This document shows positions 9,087 to 16,900 of a stretch of 64,000 nucleotides of DNA, in pieces. Under the pieces are notes generated by a model. It searched no databases and was not told the origin of the DNA. It saw only the letters and a program-made list of their open reading frames with translations. This DNA comes from an uncultured Desulfovibrio sp. (lineage in GTDB: Bacteria > Desulfobacterota > Desulfovibrionia > Desulfovibrionales > Desulfovibrionaceae): NCBI RefSeq assembly GCF_949282365.1, contig NZ_CASDOY010000003.1, positions 1 through 64,000 of the forward strand, read 5' to 3'. Position 1 is the first letter of the stretch. The number at the start of each line of letters is the position of its first letter. A program made the position numbers and the translations under genes.

Positions 9087-9162
9087 TGGCTCCCCGAGAC
9101 GGACTTGAACCGCCAACCTAGTGATTAACAGTCACCCGCTCTGCCGATTGAGCTATCGGGGA
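9087..9162 (-). tRNA. tRNA-Asn (GTT), copy 2
   Basis: A 76-base tRNA with encoded CCA. The acceptor stem TCCCCGA/TCGGGGA, the anticodon loop CTGTTAA with anticodon GTT, and the GGTTCAAGTC T-arm are all present. It is identical to the copy at 9235-9310 and 72 bases downstream of it on the same strand, so they form one transcription unit ending at the terminator at 9049. GUU anticodons are substrates for queuosine modification; queH is the next gene upstream. Confidence 0.97.
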
Positions 9163-9234
9163 TCGTTCAGATGTGCTTGTTGCAGCTTGGGGAAAGAAGG
9201 GCCTGCGCTCACGCGCAAGCCCCGATATCCTTTG

Positions 9235-9310
9235 TGGCTCCCCGAGACGGACTTGAACCGCCAACCTAGTGATTAACAGTCACCCGCTCTGCCGATTGAG
9301 CTATCGGGGA
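9235..9310 (-). tRNA. tRNA-Asn (GTT), copy 1
   Basis: Identical in sequence to the copy at 9087-9162, with encoded CCA and anticodon GTT. It lies promoter-proximal: a sigma70-like promoter is at 9334-9362 on the minus strand, about 24 bases upstream. Confidence 0.97.
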
Positions 9311-9333
9311 GTGCTGCAAAAGCAACGAAAGTT

Positions 9334-9362
9334 CTTGTACGGAAAACAGGCCTGTCCGTCAA
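9334..9362 (-). promoter_or_regulatory. Promoter of the tRNA-Asn pair
   Basis: On the minus strand TTGACG, a 17-base spacer and TACAAG, ending about 24 bases before the first tRNA. Good -35 box and spacing, moderate -10 box. Confidence 0.65.
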
Positions 9363-9379
9363 GCGGAAAAAGCATTTTT

Positions 9380-10063
9380 TCAGGATTTTTTTAGCAGGCG
9401 CTGCAGTTTCTTGTCATAGCGTTCGGCCTCGCTGTAGACACAGCCGCAGTAGGGCTGGCGGTAGATGCCCCACTCCCGGGAAAGGTCGATGCCCGCCTGC
9501 CAGTCGGTGCGGAAATCGCGGTAGACGAAGCGGGGGCCCCGGCTCAGGGGCGCGTCTTCCGCGGCGGCGGCATGTTCCCCGGCGGCCCGGATGACGTCGT
9601 GGGGCTGGTAACGGGAGTAGAGCAGGCTGCTGCTCACATGGGCATAGCCGTGGGCGCGGGCATAGGCCACGGCGGCCTGCATGCGGCTGCCACAGCACCA
9701 GGCGCAGCGCTGCGGGGGCAGGTCGCGGCCGGCCACGGAGCGCAGCCAGGCCACCAGATCCCAGGTATCGTCCTGGCAGATGAGCCCGATGCCCAGCCGG
9801 GCGGCGCATTCCTCGGCGGCCTCGCGGCGGCGCAGGTATTCCATCAGGGGCTGGATGTTGGGGTTCATGTACCAGGCCGTGACCGTGAAGCCCTCGTCCT
9901 GCAGGCGCTTGACCGGCATGATGGAGCAGGGGCCGCAGCAGATGTGCAGCAACAGGCTGCGCTCGCCCTTCACGGGCGCAAATACAGGGGCCTGCCCCGA
10001 AGGGCAGGCCGCGGAAGTTTCGACAGGGCCGTCCGTTACGGACGGATACTGATTTCCAGACAT
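9380..10063 (-). CDS. queH: Epoxyqueuosine reductase QueH
   Basis: A 227-residue enzyme for the last step of queuosine synthesis, reduction of epoxyqueuosine in tRNA anticodons. It is the iron-sulfur alternative to B12-dependent QueG. Family motifs are visible: LLHICCGPCS near residue 38, RCAWCCGSRM in the middle, and a C-terminal YRQPYCGCVYS, which supply the conserved cluster and metal cysteines. The start at 10063 overlaps the end of the RNase E/G gene by 28 bases; AGGA lies about 9 bases upstream inside that gene, so the two are probably cotranscribed and translationally coupled. It is followed by tRNA-Asn genes, which are queuosine substrates. Confidence 0.93.
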   Translation of the reverse strand: MSGNQYPSVTDGPVETSAACPSGQAPVFAPVKGERSLLLHICCGPCSIMPVKRLQDEGFTVTAWYMNPNIQPLMEYLRRREAAEECAARLGIGLICQDDTWDLVAWLRSVAGRDLPPQRCAWCCGSRMQAAVAYARAHGYAHVSSSLLYSRYQPHDVIRAAGEHAAAAEDAPLSRGPRFVYRDFRTDWQAGIDLSREWGIYRQPYCGCVYSEAERYDKKLQRLLKKS

Positions 10064-12687
10064 TTGCCGTAGTCCTGTTCCATGTCGCGCAGGCTGTCGC
10101 GTTTGTGGTTGAGCAGATACAGGCCCAGTTCCCGCGTGGTCTCGAAGACGTACTTGTCGCCGCCGTGGGTGCGCAGGGCACGGCGCAGTTCACGCAGGGC
10201 CTGCAGGGCCTGCCATTCCAGATTGCGACGCTGGCCCGTGCCGCCGCAGAAGGGGCAGGGCTCCATGGTGATGGAAAGGGCCGAGGAGCCGGTGCGCTGG
10301 CGCACCAGTTCCAGCAGGCCGAAGGAACTCATGCGGCCCACGTCGTGGCGGGCGCGGTCGTTCTTCATGGCCGTGCGCAGGGTCTTTTCCACTTCCAGCA
10401 CATGCTTCTTGTCGCGCATCTCGATGAAGTCGATGACCACCTGGCCGCCGATGTCGCGCAGCTTGAGCTGGCGGGCGATGGCTTCGGCGGCTTCCATATT
10501 GGTACGGTGGGCCATGGATTCGAAATTGACCTTGCCGGAGATCTTGCCGGAGTTGATGTCCACGGCCATCAGGGCCTCGGTCTGGTCAAAGACCAGGCGG
10601 CCGCCCGACGGCAGGGTGACCTCGCGGGAATAGATCTGGTCCAGCTGACGGCGCAGGCTGAAGCGCTCCCACAGGGGCATGCGCACGTCGGTATGCAGGC
10701 GCACCAGCTCCTTCTTGCGCGGGAAGAGCAGGGAAACGGTCTCGCGGATGCTGTCGGCCACTTCTTCGTTGTCCACCCAAATCTCGCAGACATCGTCGGT
10801 CAGGTAGTCGCGCACGGCCCGCTGCGGCAGGCCCGGCTCCTGATAGATGAGGGCCGGGGCCGAGACCTCGGTGGCCTTCTTGCGGATGTCCTTCCAGACG
10901 CGCTTGAGGTACTGCAGGTCGTTCTTGAGCGTGGTCTTGGTGGTGCCGGCGCTCACGGTGCGCACGATGACGCCCAGCCCCTGGCCGGGGTCGATGCCGT
11001 TCATCATCTCGCGCAGACGCGAGCGCTCCTCGTCATTGTCCACCTTGCGCGAGACGCCGATCTGCTCCTGCCCCGGCGTCAGCACCAGGAAGCGGCCCGC
11101 CAGGGACAGCCAGGTGGTGAGGAACGCGCCCTTGTTGCCGGTGGGCTCCTTGACCACCTGCACCAGTACTTCCTGGCCGGGCTTGAGCACTTTCTGGATG
11201 GGCGGGAATTTCTTGCCCTTGGTGGGCTCGTGATGGGCCAGCCAGTATTCGGGGTGGATCTCGTCGATCTGCAAAAAGCCGTTCTTGCCCGCGCCGTAGC
11301 TCACGAAGGCGGCCTGCAGGTTGGTATCTATATTATGGATGATGCCCTTGTAGATGTTGCCCTTGAGTTTGCGCTGGTGGAACATGTCCAGATAATATTC
11401 CTGCAGACGGCCTTCCTCGGCGATGGCCACTTCCACCTGCTCGCCGGGCAGCACGCTGATGAACATGCGGCGCTTGCCGGCAGCCACCTTGGCCTTGACC
11501 GCGGCGGCGCGCACGCTGCCTTTCTTGCTGCCTTCGCCGTCTTCGCCGCGACGGCGGGCACGGGGCTGGTCCAGGCTCTCCACATCGCCGGTGGCGGCTT
11601 CCCACAGTTCCTCGTCACTGGCGGCCCCGGCGGGAGAGGCCGTCCCGGCGGCCTCGCCGGCGTCGTTGCCGTCTTCGTCTTCCGTGCCCTCAATGGCCTG
11701 TTCCCGGTTCTTGCGATTGCGTCCGCGTCCGCCACGGCGGCCGCGACGGCTCTTGCGCCGGGGCTGTTCCCCGGCCTCGTCCTGTTCGTCGCCGGCGCTG
11801 TCCGCAGCGGCCGCGGCATCGGCACCTTCGTCCCCGGCCACGGCAGGGGGCAAGGGGGTGGAGGTCACGGCCTGCACGCCCATGGCGGCGTCGGGGAGCT
11901 TCATGGGTTCGGGCATTTGGCTCCCGGCTTCGGGAGCGGACCGGGGCGCATCCTGCGCGGCAGCTTCCGCCGCGCCGGTGTCCGCATTCTCGGTCTTCTT
12001 GTGCGGCGTGCGCTGGCGGCGCTGGGCACCGGGCGAACGGCGGGTCCCGCGACGGGGTGCCGCGGCATGGGGTGCGGCTTCGGCGGCTGCCTGGCCGTCC
12101 GCCTGACCATCCGCCTGACCATCCGCCAGAGCATCCGTCTGGCTGTCCGGCTGAGCGTCTGTCTGGTCGGGGGCGGGATCGGCTGTCCGCTGATCCCGCT
12201 GACTGGCCGCCAGAGCGTCGGCCGGGCTGGCGGCCTTGCCGGCCGCGGTCCCGGCATCGCCTGCCGCGGACAGGGGCCGGTCTTCCGGCGTCGCGGGCAG
12301 GGCAGTGTCCGCCACGCTGTTCGCGGTGTCAGGGGCATCGGCCGTTCCGGCAGGGGCGGCTTTGCGCCGGCCGGTCCTGCGGGCCGGTTTGGCGGGAGCC
12401 GCATCGCCCGGGGCCTCACCGTCGGGAGCGGCGGGATCGCTCTTCCTGCTGCGGCTGCGTCCCGGCTTGCGCGCGGGGCTGTCCTGGGCGGCCGTGGCCG
12501 CGGCGTCTTCCGCCTTTGCGGCGGCATCCTGCTCCGGGACCGCCGTTTCCTGGCTGGTCGTTTCCTGGGCGGGTGCGTCCTTGGTGCTGCTGCGACGGGA
12601 AGTGCGGCGTTTGGGAGTGGAAGGTGCTTCAGAAGTGTCAGGGGAAGCGGCCGTGTCAGGCACGGCCGGCGTATTTTCCTGGGTCAT
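10036..12687 (-). CDS. rng: Ribonuclease E/G with long N-terminal disordered arm
   Basis: An 883-residue RNase E/G family endoribonuclease. The catalytic part starts near residue 405 (RRMFISVLPGEQ), with an S1 RNA-binding segment (GNIYKGIIHNID), a DNase I-like region with the metal-binding MAVDINSGK, and the zinc-link-like CPFCGGTG near residue 810. The first 400 residues are Ala/Pro/Asp/Arg-rich, low-complexity and probably disordered, with short repeats (DGQADGQADGQ) and Arg/Lys patches. The disordered arm is therefore N-terminal, unlike the C-terminal scaffold of E. coli RNase E. The ATG at 12687 has AAGGA 6 bases upstream. A small hairpin abuts that site. It shares an operon with queH. 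Confidence 0.92.
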   Translation of the reverse strand: MTQENTPAVPDTAASPDTSEAPSTPKRRTSRRSSTKDAPAQETTSQETAVPEQDAAAKAEDAAATAAQDSPARKPGRSRSRKSDPAAPDGEAPGDAAPAKPARRTGRRKAAPAGTADAPDTANSVADTALPATPEDRPLSAAGDAGTAAGKAASPADALAASQRDQRTADPAPDQTDAQPDSQTDALADGQADGQADGQAAAEAAPHAAAPRRGTRRSPGAQRRQRTPHKKTENADTGAAEAAAQDAPRSAPEAGSQMPEPMKLPDAAMGVQAVTSTPLPPAVAGDEGADAAAAADSAGDEQDEAGEQPRRKSRRGRRGGRGRNRKNREQAIEGTEDEDGNDAGEAAGTASPAGAASDEELWEAATGDVESLDQPRARRRGEDGEGSKKGSVRAAAVKAKVAAGKRRMFISVLPGEQVEVAIAEEGRLQEYYLDMFHQRKLKGNIYKGIIHNIDTNLQAAFVSYGAGKNGFLQIDEIHPEYWLAHHEPTKGKKFPPIQKVLKPGQEVLVQVVKEPTGNKGAFLTTWLSLAGRFLVLTPGQEQIGVSRKVDNDEERSRLREMMNGIDPGQGLGVIVRTVSAGTTKTTLKNDLQYLKRVWKDIRKKATEVSAPALIYQEPGLPQRAVRDYLTDDVCEIWVDNEEVADSIRETVSLLFPRKKELVRLHTDVRMPLWERFSLRRQLDQIYSREVTLPSGGRLVFDQTEALMAVDINSGKISGKVNFESMAHRTNMEAAEAIARQLKLRDIGGQVVIDFIEMRDKKHVLEVEKTLRTAMKNDRARHDVGRMSSFGLLELVRQRTGSSALSITMEPCPFCGGTGQRRNLEWQALQALRELRRALRTHGGDKYVFETTRELGLYLLNHKRDSLRDMEQDYGKCLEISIRP

Positions 12688-12693
12688 AAAAAT

Positions 12694-12715
12694 CCTTTTG
12701 ACCGCCTTGGGCGGT
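12694..12715 (-). promoter_or_regulatory. Hairpin abutting the ribosome binding site of the RNase E/G gene
   Basis: On the minus strand ACCGCC-CAA-GGCGGT forms a 6-bp hairpin (12701-12715) ending directly before the AAAAGGA ribosome binding site (12694-12700). RNase E genes are often autoregulated through 5' leader structures; whether this one is involved is inference. Confidence 0.4.
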
Positions 12716-12980
12716 GAAATTTGTCAGCCTTTGTCCCGACTGGGGGAACAGGCCGTGCGACCGCAGTGGTCGCCATGCCCGCAACAGGGCACGGGCCTGT
12801 GGATGCCCGGGAAGGGCTCGGCGCGGAGACGGGAACAGGGGAGGGCGCCCGCCACAGACATGGCGGCGCTCCCGACGGCCGGGAAGGCCGCCGGAGGGGC
12901 AACGTCAGAGAGCGCGACACCGGGCCGCGCCTGACGGGCGGGATCAGACTGTCCGTCCCCCGCGGGAGCGCAAAGCTCCG

Positions 12981-13673
12981 CTAATCACGATTTTCAAGGA
13001 CGCGCAGCTCCACGGACAGCGCGCCGCCGCGGGAACGCAGCAGCACATAGCCGCCCTGGGCCAGAGCGCCCGGATTCACCACAATGGTGCGACCCACCCG
13101 GTCCACGGCGCGCGCTTCGTGGATATGTCCGCACAGGCAGACATCGGGCTGGGCTTCTTCAAGGAATTCGCGCACGGCAGTAGAGCCCACATGGATATTG
13201 CCCGGGATCACGTCGCATGCGCTGTCCTTGGGCGGATTGTGCGAAACCAGCACGGTGTGGGGGTACTTGCGGGCTTTTTGCCAGCTGTTTTCCAGCCAGA
13301 CGGCAAAAGCGGATTCAGGAAACTCGCTGGGCGTGCCGAAGGGCGTGAACGTGGACGCGCCGATGCCGAAGATGGCCGTATCGGGCGTGAGCTCGTGGAC
13401 CTGGGTGTGCAGGTTGCAGCCCAGGCCGCTCAGCCATTCGTCCACTTCGGGGCGGTCCATGTTGCCGATCTGGGCCCAGATGCGGGGATTGTGCGCCCGC
13501 AGCACGTCCATGACCAGCTCGGCCTGCTTGACGCCGCCCGTGATGGTCAGGTCGCCGGTGACGATGATGCCGTCCGCCTGCGCCAGCTCAGGAATACGGG
13601 CAAACAGCCCGGGCTCGTCGTGAATGTCTCCAACGGCAATCCAGAGATGATCCTGTTCGTTGACGCTTGGCAT
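12981..13673 (-). CDS. Calcineurin-like metallophosphoesterase
   Basis: A 230-residue cytoplasmic metallophosphoesterase. Motifs in order: GDIHDE near residue 15, VTGDLT near 39, GNMDRP near 70, SHNPP near 145, and GHIHEARAV near 185. These supply the two-metal site. The usual GNH(D/E) block reads GNMD, as in several small phosphoesterase subfamilies, so the general-acid histidine of the classic protein phosphatases is absent. The substrate is unknown. AAAGGAAA lies about 8 bases before the start. It is divergent from the fau-pgeF pair; the 71-base space must hold both promoters. Confidence 0.85.
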   Translation of the reverse strand: MPSVNEQDHLWIAVGDIHDEPGLFARIPELAQADGIIVTGDLTITGGVKQAELVMDVLRAHNPRIWAQIGNMDRPEVDEWLSGLGCNLHTQVHELTPDTAIFGIGASTFTPFGTPSEFPESAFAVWLENSWQKARKYPHTVLVSHNPPKDSACDVIPGNIHVGSTAVREFLEEAQPDVCLCGHIHEARAVDRVGRTIVVNPGALAQGGYVLLRSRGGALSVELRVLENRD

Positions 13674-13744
13674 GGCAGTGTTTCCTTTGTTATAAAGTCA
13701 CTTCGCGAACTATGGCACATTTCAGCAAGGATGGAAAGACCTCT

Positions 13745-14362
13745 ATGTCCCTTTCCCCCGATGACACCAAGAAGGAAGTGCGCGCCCGCATGCGCGTCCT
13801 GCGCCGGGAACAGGATCCGCTGCTGGCGCGGGAACGGGCCCGCGCGGCCCAGCAGGCCCTGCTGGACTGGGACGTCTGGCAGCAGGCGGAACGCGTGGCC
13901 CTGTATGTGGCCCTGCCCGAAGAAGTGCATACGGGCTATCTGCTGGCCGATGCCTGGCAGCGCCGCCTGCGCGTCTATTTGCCCCGGGTGCGGCTGGAGC
14001 GCGGCCTCATGGATCTGGTCCCCTGCACCCGCGTGGGCGACATGGCGGCCGGGCCCTACAAGATGCTGGAGCCCCATGCCGGGCTGCTGGGCATGGCCCC
14101 CTGCGTGATGGCCCATCCTGATTTTTGTCCCGATGTGGTCATCGTGCCCGGCGTGGCCTTCGACCGCTCCGGCAACAGGCTGGGCTTCGGCGGCGGCTAT
14201 TATGACCGCTTCCTGGCGGCCCTGGCCGCCGTGTCCGGTCAGCACCGTCCCCGGCTCGTGGGCCTGTGCTATGCCTTCCAGGTGGTGGACGCCCTGCCTG
14301 CCCGGGACTGGGACAAGCCCGTGGACTGCCTGTGTACCGAAGAAGGATTGTCATGCCTGTAA
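13745..14362 (+). CDS. fau: 5-formyltetrahydrofolate cyclo-ligase
   Basis: A 205-residue enzyme converting 5-formyl-THF to 5,10-methenyl-THF with ATP. The C-terminal signature GFGGGYYDRF and the preceding VPGVAFD are clear. The N-terminal basic segment KKEVRARMRVLRR matches the family. I chose the start at 13745 (MSLSPDD): it gives the family's length and has GGAAAG about 7 bases upstream; upstream in-frame ATGs have no ribosome binding site. The last 10 bases overlap pgeF, so the pair is translationally coupled. Confidence 0.92.
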   Translation: MSLSPDDTKKEVRARMRVLRREQDPLLARERARAAQQALLDWDVWQQAERVALYVALPEEVHTGYLLADAWQRRLRVYLPRVRLERGLMDLVPCTRVGDMAAGPYKMLEPHAGLLGMAPCVMAHPDFCPDVVIVPGVAFDRSGNRLGFGGGYYDRFLAALAAVSGQHRPRLVGLCYAFQVVDALPARDWDKPVDCLCTEEGLSCL

Positions 14363-15099
14363 GTTTCATCCCCTTTGTTTTTCCCGGCGTGGACCATGTG
14401 CGATGCGCCTTCCAGATCCGCCGGCAGGACGCCGGAGACGGCCCGTATGCCGGCGGCAACATCTCCCTCGCCACGGCCGATGACCGCCAGAGCGTCATCG
14501 GCAACCGCCGCGAGCTGCGGACGGCCCTGGGCCTTGCCCGCATGGCCGAGCTCAATCAGGTGCATGGCGACGCCATGGTCTTCGAGCCCGAGGCCGTGGA
14601 GCCCGACGCCGTGCCCTGCAGCGATGCCGACGGCATGGCCACCGCCCAGGCCGGGCTGGGCCTGGTCATCAAGACCGCCGACTGCCAGCCCATCCTGCTG
14701 GCCCACAAGAGCGGCCGTTTCGTGGCCGCCCTCCACGCGGGCTGGCGCGGCAACCGCTGCGACTTCCCCGGCTCGGGCGTGCGCCGATTCTGCGAGCATT
14801 ACGGCGTGGAGCCGCGCGATCTGCTGGCCGTACGCGGGCCCAGCCTGGGCCCGGCCCGGGCGGAGTTCATCAATTTCGCAAGCGAGTGGGGCGACGGGTT
14901 CCGGCCCTGGTTCGATGACCAAAGCCGCACCATGGACCTGTGGGGCCTGACCCGCTGGCAGCTGGAGCAGGCCGGTCTGCTGCCGCGCAACATCTACGGC
15001 ATCGACCTGTGCACGGCCAGCTGCAACCGCCAGTTCTTCTCGTACCGCTGCGTGAAAGCTTCCGGCCGTCAGGCCAGCGTCATCTGGCGTATGGACTAG
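14353..15099 (+). CDS. pgeF: Purine nucleoside phosphorylase / polyphenol-oxidase family (YfiH, PgeF)
   Basis: A 248-residue YfiH/laccase-domain protein. Members act on adenosine and other purine nucleosides, and E. coli PgeF corrects a peptidoglycan editing error. Metal-site motifs are present: NQVHGDAM near residue 75, KTADCQPI near 113, and ALHAGWRGN near 131; a late TASCNRQFFSYR block closes the fold. The start lies inside the last codons of fau (10-base overlap), with GAAGGA upstream. A copy of the dispersed 70-bp element begins soon after the stop. Confidence 0.88.
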   Translation: MPVSFIPFVFPGVDHVRCAFQIRRQDAGDGPYAGGNISLATADDRQSVIGNRRELRTALGLARMAELNQVHGDAMVFEPEAVEPDAVPCSDADGMATAQAGLGLVIKTADCQPILLAHKSGRFVAALHAGWRGNRCDFPGSGVRRFCEHYGVEPRDLLAVRGPSLGPARAEFINFASEWGDGFRPWFDDQSRTMDLWGLTRWQLEQAGLLPRNIYGIDLCTASCNRQFFSYRCVKASGRQASVIWRMD

Positions 15100-15330
15100 G
15101 GCGGACGCTGGCCGCAGCTTGTTTGGGGAGAAGGGAAAGCCCGCATCTCTGCTGTCGATGCCCGTAGCTTCCTTCGTCGCAACGGGCACGGCCTCCGGCC
15201 GCCATCCGGTCGCTGCCCGCGCGAGAGGGCTTTGCCTTCCCCAGGTCCCCATCCTTTCTCCGGCGCGCTTTTTCCGAAGATCGCGGGATCCTGCGGCACG
15301 CATCCTGCGCTGGGAATGCGTGGCAGATGC
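15100..15330 (+). repeat. Dispersed 70-bp-unit intergenic element, locus B
   Basis: Single copy of the core unit (about 15150-15213, containing GATGCCCGTAGCTTCC and GTCGCAACGGGCACGG) starting about 50 bases after the pgeF stop. It is followed by the conserved distal block CATCCTTTCTCCGGCGCGC near 15250 and a tail around TGCGTGG near 15320 that also occur at loci C and D. Orientation is the same as the upstream gene. Confidence 0.85.
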
Positions 15331-15489
15331 TCTCTATTTATTTGAAATAAATTGTAAAAATCGTGCAATATGCCTGGGATGGCCGGAGACTTCGCTGGTG
15401 CTGAGGGGAAGGGGGAGAGCCCGGCTGGTGCACGGGGCCTTCCCCTTCCTCCTTGATCTGGGCCCGTCATGTCCCCTCTTCGTCACACG

Positions 15490-15518
15490 TTGACAAGCCG
15501 CGGCTCCCTGCCTAGAGT
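15490..15518 (+). promoter_or_regulatory. Promoter of the btuCDF operon
   Basis: TTGACA (15490-15495), a 17-base spacer and TAGAGT (15513-15518). A perfect -35 box with ideal spacing, placed so that the transcript would begin just before the cobalamin riboswitch. Confidence 0.75.
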
Positions 15519-15534
15519 GGACGCGTCCATGGTC

Positions 15535-15680
15535 GCCGGAACCTGCCGGCGTCAAAAGGGAATCCCGTGCAAAGCGGGAGCGGACCCGCCGCCGTAAGGC
15601 CCGCAAGACCAGCTTCCTTCATGCGCCACTGGCAACGGGAAGGCCGGAAGCCGGGGGCCAAGCCGGAATACCTGCCGTGG
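15535..15680 (+). promoter_or_regulatory. Cobalamin (B12) riboswitch
   Basis: Matches the cobalamin aptamer: AAAAGGGAATCCCGTGCAAA near 15554, GCGGACCCGCCGCCGTAAG near 15580, GCCACTGG near 15625, GGGAAGGC near 15638, and the B12 box AAGCCGGAATACCTGCC at 15660-15676. It lies between a good promoter and an intrinsic terminator ahead of btuC, so high adenosylcobalamin is expected to stop transcription of the uptake genes. Confidence 0.93.
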
Positions 15681-15745
15681 ACCGTGGCTGCGGGCCACGA
15701 TACCGGTATCGGCACGGGTCTTGCCGAGGGAGCAAGGGAATACGG

Positions 15746-15778
15746 GCCTCTTCCACAAGTGTGGGAGAGGCTTTTTTT
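15746..15778 (+). terminator. Riboswitch-controlled terminator ahead of btuC
   Basis: GCCTCTTCCACA pairs with TGTGGGAGAGGC (one wobble) around a 2-base loop and is followed by seven Ts. Located 70 bases after the aptamer and 70 bases before btuC, it is the probable expression platform. Confidence 0.85.
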
Positions 15779-15850
15779 GCGGCCGGAGCACAGCCGGCGC
15801 AGCATACGGAAAGCAGGGGCGCGTACCTGTCCATGCGGGAAGAAGAAAGG

Positions 15851-16900
15851 ATGTTTCATGACCCCGGCGCATCGCGGCGCCGCTGGTGCGCCCTGCTGCT
15901 GGCCGGGGTCTGGCTCTGTTCCCTGCCGCTGGCCTGTCTGCCAGGGCCTGTGCCCATCGCCGTGGGCGATGCGCTGCGGGCCCTGGGAGCCGTGCCGGGG
16001 CTCTGCGCTCCGGCGGACGACAGCATCCAGCTGGTGGTGGGCCAGATCCGTCTGGCGCGCGTGCTGCTGGGCCTGCTCTGCGGCGGCGCGCTGGCCGTGG
16101 CCGGGGTGGCCCTGCAGGGCGTGCTGCGCAATCCCCTGGCCGATCCCTTCACCCTGGGCATCTCGGCGGGCGCGGCCTGCGGGGCCAGCATCGCCATCGC
16201 GCTGGGCGGCAGTCTGGGCCTGTGGGCCGGAGGGCTGGCCGCAGGCCTTTCCGCGGCGGCCACGATCTCCCTCGCGGCCCTGCTGGGCTCGCTGCTGGCT
16301 CTGGGCGGGGCGCTCTGGCTGGGCAGCGGACAGGGTAGCTTCCGGCGCGAGACCGTCATCCTGGCGGGTATCGCCGTGGCGGCCTTTCTGGGCGCCGTGG
16401 TGGCCCTGGTCAAGGCCCTCAATGAGGAGTCCGTCACCAGCATCGTGTTCTGGATCATGGGCAGCCTGCAGGGCCGTGGCTGGGACAGCCTGCCGCTCCT
16501 GCTGGCCACCCTGCTGCCGGGCTTGCTGGTGGTGCTGCCGGGCTGGCGCAAGCTGGACCTGCTGGCCCTGGGCGATGAACAGGCCGCGCATCTGGGGCTG
16601 GCCGTGGGCCGCAGCCGCTTCTGGCTGCTGGCCGGAGCCAGCTGCATGACCGCCGGTTGTGTGGCGGTGGCCGGGGTCATCGGTTTCGTGGGCCTGGTGG
16701 TGCCGCATGTCTTGCGCCTGGTGCTGGGCAGTGCCCACGGTCCCTTGCTCTACGGTGCTTTCCTGGGCGGCGGCATCCTGCTGGTCTGGGCGGACGTGCT
16801 GGCGCGCGTGGCGCTCTCCGGCGGGCAGGAACTGCCGGTGGGCGTGGTGACGGCCCTGCTGGGCGGGCCCTTTTTCGCTTTTCTGGTACGGAGGCGCTGA
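15851..16900 (+). CDS. btuC: Cobalamin ABC transporter permease (FecCD family)
   Basis: A 349-residue inner-membrane permease of the BtuC/FecCD family with about ten hydrophobic segments. Family blocks visible: QIRLARVLLGLL with GVALQGVLRNPLADP near residue 95, VIGFVGLVVPHVLR near 280, and a C-terminal ELPVGVVTALLGGPFF. The start at 15851 has GGGAAG 8 bases upstream; an in-frame ATG at 15833 has no such site. The B12 riboswitch upstream assigns cobalamin (or a corrinoid) as the substrate rather than a siderophore. The stop overlaps the btuD start (TGATG). Confidence 0.92.
   Translation: MFHDPGASRRRWCALLLAGVWLCSLPLACLPGPVPIAVGDALRALGAVPGLCAPADDSIQLVVGQIRLARVLLGLLCGGALAVAGVALQGVLRNPLADPFTLGISAGAACGASIAIALGGSLGLWAGGLAAGLSAAATISLAALLGSLLALGGALWLGSGQGSFRRETVILAGIAVAAFLGAVVALVKALNEESVTSIVFWIMGSLQGRGWDSLPLLLATLLPGLLVVLPGWRKLDLLALGDEQAAHLGLAVGRSRFWLLAGASCMTAGCVAVAGVIGFVGLVVPHVLRLVLGSAHGPLLYGAFLGGGILLVWADVLARVALSGGQELPVGVVTALLGGPFFAFLVRRR

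Noticed and set aside
7500..9310. Genomic island integrated at tRNA-Asn
   Set aside because: No integrase, and no copy of the tRNA 3' end was found at the far side of the AT-rich gene. The second tRNA copy is complete, so it is a tandem gene rather than an attachment-site remnant.
12716..12980. Small RNA between the RNase E/G gene and the phosphoesterase
   Set aside because: No promoter-terminator pair or conserved structure could be seen in the GC-rich 265-base spacer.
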